This document shows, piece by piece, positions 44,352 through 52,562 of a stretch of 64,000 nt of DNA. The number at the start of each line of letters is the position of its first letter. The stretch's first letter is position 1. The notes beneath the pieces are model-generated. The model searched no databases. It was not told where the DNA came from and was given only the letters and a program-made list of their open reading frames with translations. Made by a program: the position numbers and the translations under genes. Source of the stretch: Deltaproteobacteria bacterium. Lineage in GTDB: Bacteria > Myxococcota_C > UBA6777. The stretch spans positions 25,464 through 89,463 of the forward strand of contig PCBK01000011.1 in the NCBI GenBank assembly GCA_002731275.1, written 5' to 3'.

Positions 44352-46709
44352 TTATCGGTAGCAAACCCCACCACCGTTCTGTAATGGAATGCACGTCCTG
44401 TAGAGACTGCTACCTGTTCCAGTTGTACAATTCGAATCTGTCGTACAATTTTTAAGACAGATAGTCGACGAGCCTGTGTTTGTACATGTCAAACCACTCA
44501 CACATCGAGTCCCTGACGTCCCACCACAAGATTGACCTGCCGTACGTGTGGCTTTCATCAAACAAATCCCGTACTTCGTCGAGTTGGTATACAACTGCAC
44601 ACATTCATTGGCGGATGTACATGTCGATTGCGTTCCAGGCGCAGCACAACGTGGAATACACGTCCCAGAAGAGGCTGTGTTACTCGTCATACGGCAGTAA
44701 TGCTGGGCGTTACAACGCAACGAGGTGTTCCCACAGCTCGCACCATTCCCACGTGTTCCTTTCGGCAAACACGCAAACTCCGTGCTGTTGATTGGCGCAC
44801 ACTCTTGTGTCGATGTACACGCGGTGCTCGACGTTCCTGTACACTCTTTGTAGCACTTCCCTGAGGTGGAAGAGGCCGCGTTAAACATACAGAATGAGCC
44901 AGCAACACAACGTGTATCAAGGCTTGAACAGGTCTCACCGACCTGTTTGTTTGGTAAGAAGAAGCAGTAGTTCGCGGTCGAACCACTTGTGAGATTGACT
45001 TCGATACAGTCGAGTCCGTTCGTGCATTTTCCACCAGGGTTGGTGCACGTTTTGTAGCAATGTTTTCCTGCGTTTGTGGTCAAACAAGTCTCACCACTGC
45101 CACAGACCGTAGATGAAGAACTACAACTTTTACGAGTTGTGGGCACTGTTGTCTTTTTGCACTCGAAGCTGGTACAGGTCTGTCCTGTGGGGCAGGTCTT
45201 CCCCGAACCTGTTCCACATTGCTTATCCGTACAGAGCAAGGACTTGCAATGTTGTGTGGTGCCACATTCGAAATCGATCACACAGAAACGCAGACCAGCC
45301 TTACAAGTCCCTGACTGACAGGCTTGCGTGGTTGGACAATCCCTGTGGAAAGTACATGATTGTGTGGTTGTTTCGCAGACACCTGTTGTGGTGTTGCACT
45401 TTTCTCCGGTTGGGCAGGTCAGCGTCGAACAGCTCACACATGCGCCGTTGCTACAGGTTCCATTTGGCGCAGCACAGTCGGCGTTGGAGGAGCAGGGTTT
45501 GTCTTTGCAGAGTCCTGTTGAGATGTCACAGACCTTGCTGGAGGGACATGAGAATTGAGATGCACAGCTCTCACACTTGCCGTTGTTACAAGTCCCTGCA
45601 GGTGCGCTACAATTTGCGTTGGATGTGCAGGTGTTGGTCTGTTTGGGTTCGCATTTTTTGGTGGTGAGATTGCACTGCTCATTGGCGTTGGTGCAGCCTG
45701 TGACGGTACAATCTTGTCCGCTCGCGGTCTCACACTGTTTGGTCGTCGTGTTACAAGTTTGACCAGTGGGACAGCCTTTGGTCGTGCAATCTTCGGCGGC
45801 TTTGGGCTCACACTTTTTGGTCGTCGTGTTGCACTGTTCATTGGTGCCACAACCTGTGACGGTACAATCTTGGGCTGTCTTGGGCTCACATTGTTTGGTC
45901 ACGTTGTTACAGACTTCGTCGTTTCCGCAACCAGAAACCGTACAATCAGTTGCAGTGCCTGAGCAGCGACCAAATTGAAGATCGCAGGTCTTTCCATTTT
46001 CGCAATCATCATCACTGAGGCAGATCTTGGGGTAACACGCACCGCTACGACACTCGAAGTCGACCTGACATGCGTTGGGATTGCTCGCGCAGCTGCGGCG
46101 GCCTTTGGTGCAGACTTCGCTGACACAGTACTGACCGGAGGGGCAATCTTTATCGAGGGCGCACGCTCCACCTGTGCGATCGACACATTTTTGTTCGATG
46201 AGATCGCACTTTTTGTTGGAAGGACACTCAGCGTCAGATGCACATTTGCCGTCAGCTTCTTTTTGCTCTCCCCCGTCAGCGGTGGGTTCAGTCTCAGTTT
46301 TTTCAGTGGGCGCTTCGCTCGAACACTTGTTGCTGACACAGAATTGGTCAAACGAACAATCATCCTTGGTCACACACTCGACACAATCCCCTGTGTCGCG
46401 CTGACAGACCGTGTCGGTCTCGCAGTCAGCGTTGGTTTGACAACCTGTTGTGGGATTGGGATTGACTTCACGAGGTTTACAAACCCCCCCACTACATGTT
46501 TCATTGGGTTTGCAGACGATGGATTCATTTGTATTGGTACAACGTGTGCGATCCACACAGAGATCGTTGCTACAGCGTTGTGTGGCGGAACATTCATCAT
46601 CATTTGTACAAGATTTTTGGGTGGTGGAACCACATGCTCCGAGCAAACTGAGCATGCCCCAAACGGCGACTCCCATCACCAAAGATCGAATATATATAGG
46701 GCCAAACAT
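44352..46709 (-). CDS. Large Cys-rich repeat lipoprotein
   Basis: The 785-residue lipoprotein has lipobox SLLGAC (Cys26) followed by tandem Cys-rich modules. In the N-terminal half each unit has about six cysteines (for example CTNDDECSATQRC). A central block holds four units of 26-27 residues beginning DCTV or DCTT. The C-terminal third has longer units of about 60-65 residues with pattern CGNTSLRCNAQHYC and a closing ICLMKATR-type strand. Disulfide-rich stalks of this sort face the outside of the cell. GGAGG lies eight bases before the ATG at 46709. A promoter precedes it at 46758-46786. The function is unknown. Confidence 0.8.
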   Translation of the reverse strand: MFGPIYIRSLVMGVAVWGMLSLLGACGSTTQKSCTNDDECSATQRCSNDLCVDRTRCTNTNESIVCKPNETCSGGVCKPREVNPNPTTGCQTNADCETDTVCQRDTGDCVECVTKDDCSFDQFCVSNKCSSEAPTEKTETEPTADGGEQKEADGKCASDAECPSNKKCDLIEQKCVDRTGGACALDKDCPSGQYCVSEVCTKGRRSCASNPNACQVDFECRSGACYPKICLSDDDCENGKTCDLQFGRCSGTATDCTVSGCGNDEVCNNVTKQCEPKTAQDCTVTGCGTNEQCNTTTKKCEPKAAEDCTTKGCPTGQTCNTTTKQCETASGQDCTVTGCTNANEQCNLTTKKCEPKQTNTCTSNANCSAPAGTCNNGKCESCASQFSCPSSKVCDISTGLCKDKPCSSNADCAAPNGTCSNGACVSCSTLTCPTGEKCNTTTGVCETTTQSCTFHRDCPTTQACQSGTCKAGLRFCVIDFECGTTQHCKSLLCTDKQCGTGSGKTCPTGQTCTSFECKKTTVPTTRKSCSSSSTVCGSGETCLTTNAGKHCYKTCTNPGGKCTNGLDCIEVNLTSGSTANYCFFLPNKQVGETCSSLDTRCVAGSFCMFNAASSTSGKCYKECTGTSSTACTSTQECAPINSTEFACLPKGTRGNGASCGNTSLRCNAQHYCRMTSNTASSGTCIPRCAAPGTQSTCTSANECVQLYTNSTKYGICLMKATRTAGQSCGGTSGTRCVSGLTCTNTGSSTICLKNCTTDSNCTTGTGSSLYRTCIPLQNGGGVCYR
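45633..45947 (-). repeat. Tandem repeat of four 78-81 base units inside the Cys-rich lipoprotein gene
   Basis: Four consecutive units each encode 26 or 27 residues that start DCT and carry Cys at fixed places (pattern C-x4-C-x5-C-x6-C). The DNA is also similar between units (GTGACGGTACAATCTTG recurs), suggesting recent duplication. Confidence 0.7.
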
Positions 46710-46757
46710 TTGACAAGCCTCCAGAGTAACGAGCAAATTCAATCACGCAATCTTCAG

Positions 46758-46786
46758 AATTTACTTGAAATGCAACAAACTTTCAA
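46758..46786 (-). promoter_or_regulatory. Promoter for the Cys-rich lipoprotein
   Basis: On the minus strand TTGAAA, a 17-base spacer and TAAATT end about 50 bases before the start codon. Confidence 0.5.
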
Positions 46787-46838
46787 GCACCCAGGTCGTG
46801 CTTCTTCACACATATCAAACCCAGGTATCCCACAAAAG

Positions 46839-48098
46839 ATGCGAAGCGTACCGATTTATTTCCGAAGTGGATGGCTGTTATTCTTCCTGATTTTTTCGTG
46901 CTTTGCTTCAGAAAGTCTCGCACGTCCACTTCATTTTGACTACTTTCACGTCACACCACCGATGAAGCCTGCGAGCCAAACAGGACAGTGGATCGATGGC
47001 AAGCTCAACGGGTGGTACAGACAAAAACACATGACGCCGCCGACATTAGAGCTTGGACTGCAAGCAGCGGCGCAACGTCTGGCGCAGCGTTTGGCGAAGA
47101 GACCGTTACGTCATCTTCCCCATAAGATCGTCCAATCCGCCCTATGGTTATCGGGCAATGCCGACCACAAGTTGCGGATCTTTGCGATGGCCTTTGGTTC
47201 CCGCAAGCAGCTTTGGACCTCTCTACAAAGAGCCCTGAAGTCACGACTCGCAGGACAGTATCCCACCCATTTTGGGTTGGGACTCACACAGACACCGGCG
47301 TCCATTTGTGTCTTGATTATGTCTCGCCGGGGTGCGCATCTTTCGCCTTTTCCACGACGCGTCAGGGAGAACAAGACATACACCTTACGTGGTCAATTGC
47401 TTCCGGGCTTCTCTCAACCCAAACTCGTCATCGGGACACCTACAGGAAAGGTCATTCGTATCCCGCTCGTCGTCAACGCTGGTGGGGCATTTTCCTACAA
47501 TTGGACGTTCAAGATGGTTGGATTTTACAGGTTCCAGATCGTCTTGCAGGATGAGCGGGGTCCGTGGGTGTCTTCTCAGTGGGATGTGCGTTCGTTGACC
47601 AAAGGGCAATCGAGCGCCAAGATCTGGAAGCGTGCATTTGCCTTCCACAAAAAGCGCCTCTGGGCGCACAAGAAGCCCAAGAAAAGAGCGCTGCTGCCCA
47701 CAACAGCCTGGACCGCCAAAAGTGCCGAGACAGCCCTCTGGAAACTCGTCAATGCCCAACGCAGTAAACAGAATCTCACACCACTCAAGCGCGAAGTGCG
47801 TCTTCATCACTTGGCCAAACAGCACGCAAAGGACATGGTGAAGGACGGATATTTCGGTCACACTTCACCACAACACGGTTCATTTGCCGAGCGGTTTCAG
47901 CGTCTGCGTTGGCACGTCAAGCGCGCTGGCGAGAACATCGTCGTCGCCAAACACCCAAAGGAAGCGCTGCGTTTGTTTTTACAGAGCCCGACCCATAGAG
48001 GCAATATTTACGACCCCAAAGCCAAACTCACAGGTGTCGCGGCTGTCCTCGATACCAAAGGACAGATCTACTTCGTACAGATCTTTGTAACACCTTAG
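46839..48098 (+). CDS. Secreted CAP (SCP/PR1) domain protein
   Basis: The 419-residue protein has a signal peptide (SGWLLFFLIFSCFASESLA), a mixed N-terminal region of about 250 residues with an Ig-like strand block (TYTLRGQLLPGFSQPKLVI), and a C-terminal CAP domain (about 295-419). The CAP motifs include LVNAQRSKQNLTPLKREVRL, GYFGHTSPQHGSFAERF, RAGENIV and a final FVQIFVTP. Bacterial CAP proteins are exported and may bind lipids or cell wall. The start is set by the signal peptide; the frame is open upstream over the divergent gene. No clear Shine-Dalgarno site was found. Confidence 0.83.
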   Translation: MRSVPIYFRSGWLLFFLIFSCFASESLARPLHFDYFHVTPPMKPASQTGQWIDGKLNGWYRQKHMTPPTLELGLQAAAQRLAQRLAKRPLRHLPHKIVQSALWLSGNADHKLRIFAMAFGSRKQLWTSLQRALKSRLAGQYPTHFGLGLTQTPASICVLIMSRRGAHLSPFPRRVRENKTYTLRGQLLPGFSQPKLVIGTPTGKVIRIPLVVNAGGAFSYNWTFKMVGFYRFQIVLQDERGPWVSSQWDVRSLTKGQSSAKIWKRAFAFHKKRLWAHKKPKKRALLPTTAWTAKSAETALWKLVNAQRSKQNLTPLKREVRLHHLAKQHAKDMVKDGYFGHTSPQHGSFAERFQRLRWHVKRAGENIVVAKHPKEALRLFLQSPTHRGNIYDPKAKLTGVAAVLDTKGQIYFVQIFVTP

Positions 48099-48205
48099 AG
48101 TATGAATCTCCGTTCAAAGATTGCTCCCCAAAACTCCCCACCACAAAACCCAACTCAAGGGTTCTCCACCCAAACGCAAAAATAGCCTCGGAGAGGCTCA
48201 ACTGA

Positions 48206-48269
48206 GGGGGAAGACAAGCGCCAGCGCGTCTGGGGGATTTCAAAATCCCCCGATAGCTCCCCCTTTTTT
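48206..48269 (+). terminator. Strong intrinsic terminator after the CAP gene
   Basis: A perfect nine-base stem (GGGGGATTT with AAATCCCCC, 48232-48251) sits inside an outer stem GGGGGA/TCCCCC (48206 and 48258), followed by TTTTTT. It ends the CAP transcript and may also stop the convergent HEAT gene transcript. Confidence 0.7.
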
Positions 48270-48280
48270 CACAAAAAAGA

Positions 48281-51061
48281 CTACTTCTTCTGCGCTGGGC
48301 GAGAGGTTGGCTTGGAGGTGGGCGCCGCAGTCTTTGCGGGCTCCTTTTTGGTATCGCTAGATGTGTCGAGCAAGACAAGAAGCTCCGAAGCCAACTTGAC
48401 GATCTTTTTCGAGACTTTCTTGGACGATGCAAAACCCTTCAAGACAGGTACCAACGAGGCCGCATCAGCCCCTATTGAACGCACAACCTGCAGCGCACGA
48501 AGTGTCTTCTCTGTAGAAGCTCCCTGCTCAAGTACACCGCGCAAAAATGGCAGCGCACCCTTGCCAATACGCTGAAGCGCCTTGCGCACAGTCGCAGCCA
48601 TCCACGCGGGCTTTGCGTCTCCCAACGCAAACAAAGAGGGAACCGCCGCAGCCGAGACCTCCCCCAATTCACCGAGGAGCTCAATCGCGCTCCAACGCAC
48701 CCAACGAGAACGCGAACGTAGCGCCTTTTGCAAGAATGGCACAGCGACAGGTCCAGCCTTCACAAGCGCGTTCGCCGCCGCACGCATCGTGCGAGGTTCA
48801 CCCAATGAAGGCAACAACGCACGAAGGACGTTCGGATCTTTACCCTTCAACACAGAGAGTCGCTCGATCGCCATACGACGGATCGAAGAATCACCATCCC
48901 CCAGCCTCTTGAGCAATTGCGGAACAAATAGATGCCCCTCGTCACCCAATCTCGCGATAAACACGAGCGCCTTCTCACGCACCTTCACATCCGCGTGTGA
49001 GAGGGCCTTTTTCAGCCCTTCCTGTGCACCTGAGAGCTGTGAACCAAAACGTGTCAAAGCCTTTGCAGCGGCCACCCGTACAGCCTTATCATCCTCCGTC
49101 AGCAACATCCCCAGCGCTGACACTGCGCGCTTGTCGAGGCCTTGCCCTAACGTCCACACGATCGCCTCGCGCAACTTGGAATCTGCCTTCTTGAGCTTCT
49201 GAAGTAAGCCTGCTGTCGCCGCACGTGCAGCCCTTCCCAAGGTCCCAAGCGCCAATGTCGCCCGCAACACGACCGCGTCATCCTTATCTCGCAAACGCGC
49301 AAGCAAGACCTTCACGCCATCTTTTTGGGCACTCTCTCCCAAGTTTTGGAGCGCCTTGACCGCCTGTAACACGACACTTAGCTCCTTGTCCTTCAAACGC
49401 TCGACGACCGCCTTGGCCACCTTGGGATCGTTTGTCTCGCTCTGTCCAAGAGCAAAGAGCACGGCTTTGCGCAACGCCTTGTCGTCGCTTGTCAGATGTG
49501 GCAACAAGGCCTGGACGGCTTCACGTGCGCCCGTCCCCATCTTTCCGAGAGTACGTGCGACAGCAATCTGAAGCGCTACCTCTTTGCTCTGCAATGCACG
49601 ACGCAAAATAGGCGTGGCTGTCGTCCCGATCTTACCGAGCGCATCAAGTGCAGCCCCGCGAACAGCCAGATCTTTGTCGATCAACGCCTTGTTCAACTCG
49701 ACGAGCGCCTTGTTGGCGCGCACACCAAGATCACCGAGTGCCACCGCTCCCAAACGACGAAGTCCAGGCTGTTTCGATTCGAGGAACTCTCGCAATGTCT
49801 CGACGGGTTTCTTGATCTTGGACAGAGAGCGCGCGGCAACCCAGCGGACCTCTGTTGATGGATCGAACAACGCCCGCTCCAAAAGTGGCAGCGCGAGCGC
49901 ACCAAGGTCACCAATCTCACCAAGGACAAACGCCGCGATCTTGCGCTCGGAGATGGTCCCTGTGTGCAATTGTCTCTTGAGCAGGATAACGGTCTGGGAA
50001 GATGCCGCACGAAGCGCTGCGACAGCTGCGCTCGCGAGACGCGCAGACGCTTGCGCGTTGCCGGCCTGACGTTGTGTGAACAAGATCTGTGCGATCGCCG
50101 GAACAGTCGGCGCAGCACGCTCACCAAGTCGTGCGAGGAGACGCAGCGCGGCCCATCGCACAGAGGTCTCCTCTGCATTGAGTCCAAGGCTGATCGTCTC
50201 TGTCCCAAGCCGATAAAGTTCCCGAAGAGCGACCTTTTGTACGTTGGCATTCTTGTCGAGCAAGGCCGACAAGACCGCCGTGGCGTTCTCCTCGTGAAAA
50301 GACGCAAACGAACCGAGCGCACGAACTGCAGCGACACGAACAGTCGGCTCAGGGTCGGACAACATACGGCGTAAAAAAGGTGCCGCAGGTGTGGCCGCCG
50401 AACCGATCAAACGCAAGGAGCGGACAGCCGTTCTGCGAACACTCCCTCTTCGATCCGTGAGGGCTCCAATCAACGCAGGGACAGCGTCTTTGGCGAGCGC
50501 TCCCAGGCGGCCCAATGATTCAGCCGCGACACGTCGAACGCCCCAATCTCGATCGGAGAGGGATTTCGACAATACGGGGACAGCGTCTTTGGCCTGCTCT
50601 CCAAAACGACCGAGTGTCCAGGCGGCTTCACTACGCACCAGCCACTCGGGATCGCCCAACAGGCGCGTGACATCTTTGACCGCGCTTGACGCAGCAGGTC
50701 CGATCTTACCGAGCGCTTGTACGGCATCGCGACGTACACGCCACTGCTTATCTTTGAGCGTCTTTTGCAACGAAGGGACAGACGCGACAGCCTGCGGTCC
50801 CAAGATCCCCAACGCCTGAATCGACGCACGACGCACCTTCTCATTTTTATGTGAGGTCGCCTTGATCAACGCCGGAACAGCCTTCTTTCCCATCCGAAGG
50901 ACAGACTCTTTGGCAGCCTGACGAACCTTTGTGTCACTATCCAACAACCACAACGCGAGACGTTTCACTCGGGTAGGAGGGGTCAAGCGATAGTATGACC
51001 CGATCCCTCCCACAACCAACACTACAAACAAGAACGCAAAGACACCAAAACGCTGGTTCAT
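48281..51061 (-). CDS. Large membrane-anchored HEAT-repeat protein
   Basis: A 926-residue protein with one N-terminal membrane segment (FGVFAFLFVVLVVGGIGSYY) and about twenty or more HEAT/PBS-lyase repeats of 36-38 residues with the pattern DxxxxVRxxAxxALGxLG and xxAVPxLxxxLxD. It ends in a Thr/Lys/Pro-rich tail (PTSKPTSRP). The repeats form an extended solenoid for protein binding in the periplasm. AGG and GGGAGG precede the ATG by about seven bases. A promoter-like site lies at 51175-51203. Partner unknown. The high similarity among repeats suggests recent internal duplication. Confidence 0.88.
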   Translation of the reverse strand: MNQRFGVFAFLFVVLVVGGIGSYYRLTPPTRVKRLALWLLDSDTKVRQAAKESVLRMGKKAVPALIKATSHKNEKVRRASIQALGILGPQAVASVPSLQKTLKDKQWRVRRDAVQALGKIGPAASSAVKDVTRLLGDPEWLVRSEAAWTLGRFGEQAKDAVPVLSKSLSDRDWGVRRVAAESLGRLGALAKDAVPALIGALTDRRGSVRRTAVRSLRLIGSAATPAAPFLRRMLSDPEPTVRVAAVRALGSFASFHEENATAVLSALLDKNANVQKVALRELYRLGTETISLGLNAEETSVRWAALRLLARLGERAAPTVPAIAQILFTQRQAGNAQASARLASAAVAALRAASSQTVILLKRQLHTGTISERKIAAFVLGEIGDLGALALPLLERALFDPSTEVRWVAARSLSKIKKPVETLREFLESKQPGLRRLGAVALGDLGVRANKALVELNKALIDKDLAVRGAALDALGKIGTTATPILRRALQSKEVALQIAVARTLGKMGTGAREAVQALLPHLTSDDKALRKAVLFALGQSETNDPKVAKAVVERLKDKELSVVLQAVKALQNLGESAQKDGVKVLLARLRDKDDAVVLRATLALGTLGRAARAATAGLLQKLKKADSKLREAIVWTLGQGLDKRAVSALGMLLTEDDKAVRVAAAKALTRFGSQLSGAQEGLKKALSHADVKVREKALVFIARLGDEGHLFVPQLLKRLGDGDSSIRRMAIERLSVLKGKDPNVLRALLPSLGEPRTMRAAANALVKAGPVAVPFLQKALRSRSRWVRWSAIELLGELGEVSAAAVPSLFALGDAKPAWMAATVRKALQRIGKGALPFLRGVLEQGASTEKTLRALQVVRSIGADAASLVPVLKGFASSKKVSKKIVKLASELLVLLDTSSDTKKEPAKTAAPTSKPTSRPAQKK

Positions 51062-51373
51062 CACCTTTCCTCCCGCCCAAATCGGTGTGTTTTCATGGAG
51101 GCAGGAAGTTTCTTCAAACGTGTCCGTCTGCCTCAACACTTTGGACCATCAAATGTATGTCAGGGGCTCCTCAAACCATACGAGGAATAAGTGATTCTGG
51201 CAAGCTCTTGTAAGGAACATGGGGATGCAGTGATTGTGAACATCTTTGGAGGATTTCAAAGCAAAGGGGGTGTGTATCAGGTACATGGAAGGAAGCAAAG
51301 GGGAAATAGACAACCATCCCCGAGGACTGACGTCTTTTGGGACGATTGAGAGGGACAAGGAACAGCGAAACGA
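51062..51373. other. Intergenic region between two minus-strand HEAT genes
   Basis: This 312-base region holds the promoter for the large HEAT gene and nothing else recognisable. The small frames here have no start signals. Confidence 0.5.
51175..51203 (-). promoter_or_regulatory. Promoter for the large HEAT-repeat gene
   Basis: On the minus strand TTGCCA, a 17-base spacer and TATGGT give a start near 51168, about 107 bases before the ATG. Confidence 0.45.
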
Positions 51374-51985
51374 TTACGCGTCGGCGTCGATCCGTGGGGG
51401 TGGTGGACCGAGTTTGGTGCAGATTGTGGAGAGAGAATCCTCAACAATCTCGCGCAGCTCATCATCACGAGAGCCAAGCAGCCCCATGAGAGGGCCGATC
51501 GAGCGTGGATCGGGGTGAAAGCTCAAGGTATGTGCGACAATACGACGCACCATCAGCTCAGGATCCCAAGCACGTTCAATGAGTTTTTCGAAGACAGCTT
51601 CTGGCATGGAAGGAGGATAGGTGGCGAGGAGTTCTGCGGCTTTGGCTCGGACTTCAGGCTCTTCATCATCAAGCGCGCGCTCGATGGTGGTCCAGGTCAG
51701 CTCGTCAAAGCGGCTGATCATGACCATGCCTTCCAAGGCCTCAAGGCGTGTCGTCATCAGCGCTCCATAACGGGCCTGGTAGGACATCGCCTCAAGATGA
51801 ACAGGCGGCTTTTGCGCCTCTTCTTGTTTATGTTCTTGCTCAACACCTTGTCGATTTTGACTGCGAAGACGCATCATCATCTTACGCGCCTTGCGACGGT
51901 AACTCTCTGTACGATACAGAGTATCCGTCTGCTGTCTCGACTCGGTGGTCTCAGACTTTAACTTCGAGAATGGTGACTTTTTCAT
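51374..51985 (-). CDS. Small cytoplasmic HEAT-like protein
   Basis: The 203-residue protein starts with a basic region (about residues 1-55, YRRKARKMMMRLRSQNRQ) and then forms three or four HEAT-like units (ALDDEEPEVRAKAAELLATY, AWDPELMVRRIVAHTLSF). It has no signal peptide. The Shine-Dalgarno match is only AAGGGAAG, seven bases before the ATG. It is divergent from the gatE-like gene across a 577-base gap. Function unknown. Confidence 0.7.
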   Translation of the reverse strand: MKKSPFSKLKSETTESRQQTDTLYRTESYRRKARKMMMRLRSQNRQGVEQEHKQEEAQKPPVHLEAMSYQARYGALMTTRLEALEGMVMISRFDELTWTTIERALDDEEPEVRAKAAELLATYPPSMPEAVFEKLIERAWDPELMVRRIVAHTLSFHPDPRSIGPLMGLLGSRDDELREIVEDSLSTICTKLGPPPPRIDADA

Positions 51986-52562
51986 TACTAGTCTTCCCTT
52001 TGTCTCGCCGGGAAGTCAAATCCCGTACAACAATATCTCACACAAATGACTTTCATAACTACATGCTTCCAGGTCAAGTCCTGAGGCCACACAAAGAAAA
52101 AAAGACCTCAGCCAAACAACTTCCTCCAAAGACATCACAAAAAAAAAACACATACAATACATACATTACGGCAGAAACGTGACCTAGCCTACAGGTCAAC
52201 TGAACAAATGTCAAGAAAACAACAAAATAAAACAAAAGATAAACAAATAAAGATGTTATGCGTCTTTTCAGGGCTCACATCTTGCGTTTCATACATGATG
52301 ATTTCTGCCTAACATACCAACAAAAGTCAAATTTTGTTCCGAAGTTTTTGTGTCGTGTTCTCCCCATTCACAGGGGAAAGATCTAAAGATCTGATTCGAT
52401 TGTCCTTTTTGATCCTCATTCCAGACCAAACAGAACAAGATTTCGAGCTTTTTGACAGATCTTGTTGCGATTTTTTCCAAAAAAAGTGTACACCTTTGAT
52501 ACTGAACAAGATCACATGAGGACAATCGCTCTGGCTCCACACCAACAAAGGGAGATATCGTC
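51986..52562. other. Long AT-rich divergent region upstream of the gatE-like gene
   Basis: This 577-base gap is AT-rich, with A-runs near 52140 and low-complexity ACATAC repeats. Its right half contains the inverted-repeat leader described separately and a doubled AGATCT (about 52378-52392). No protein gene is supported. I could not assign a clear promoter for either flanking gene. Confidence 0.5.
52397..52528 (+). ncRNA. Possible structured leader RNA of the gatE-like operon
   Basis: A perfect 10-base inverted repeat (CGATTGTCCT at 52397-52406 and AGGACAATCG at 52519-52528) continues after a four/five-base bulge with GATC/GATC. Inside, AACAAGAT (52434-52441) can pair with ATCTTGTT (52459-52466), which is followed by TTTTTT (52471-52476), and ATCTTGTT can instead pair with a second AACAAGAT (52505-52512). 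Two exclusive folds are therefore possible, one terminator-like. The element ends 22 bases before the GGGAG of the TTG start at 52563. This is a candidate attenuator or riboregulator, not a recognised family. Confidence 0.4.

Noticed and set aside
45975..46838. Extending the CAP-domain gene back over the divergent lipoprotein gene
   Set aside because: The long open frame is a shadow of the Cys-rich gene on the opposite strand; the signal peptide starts at 46839.
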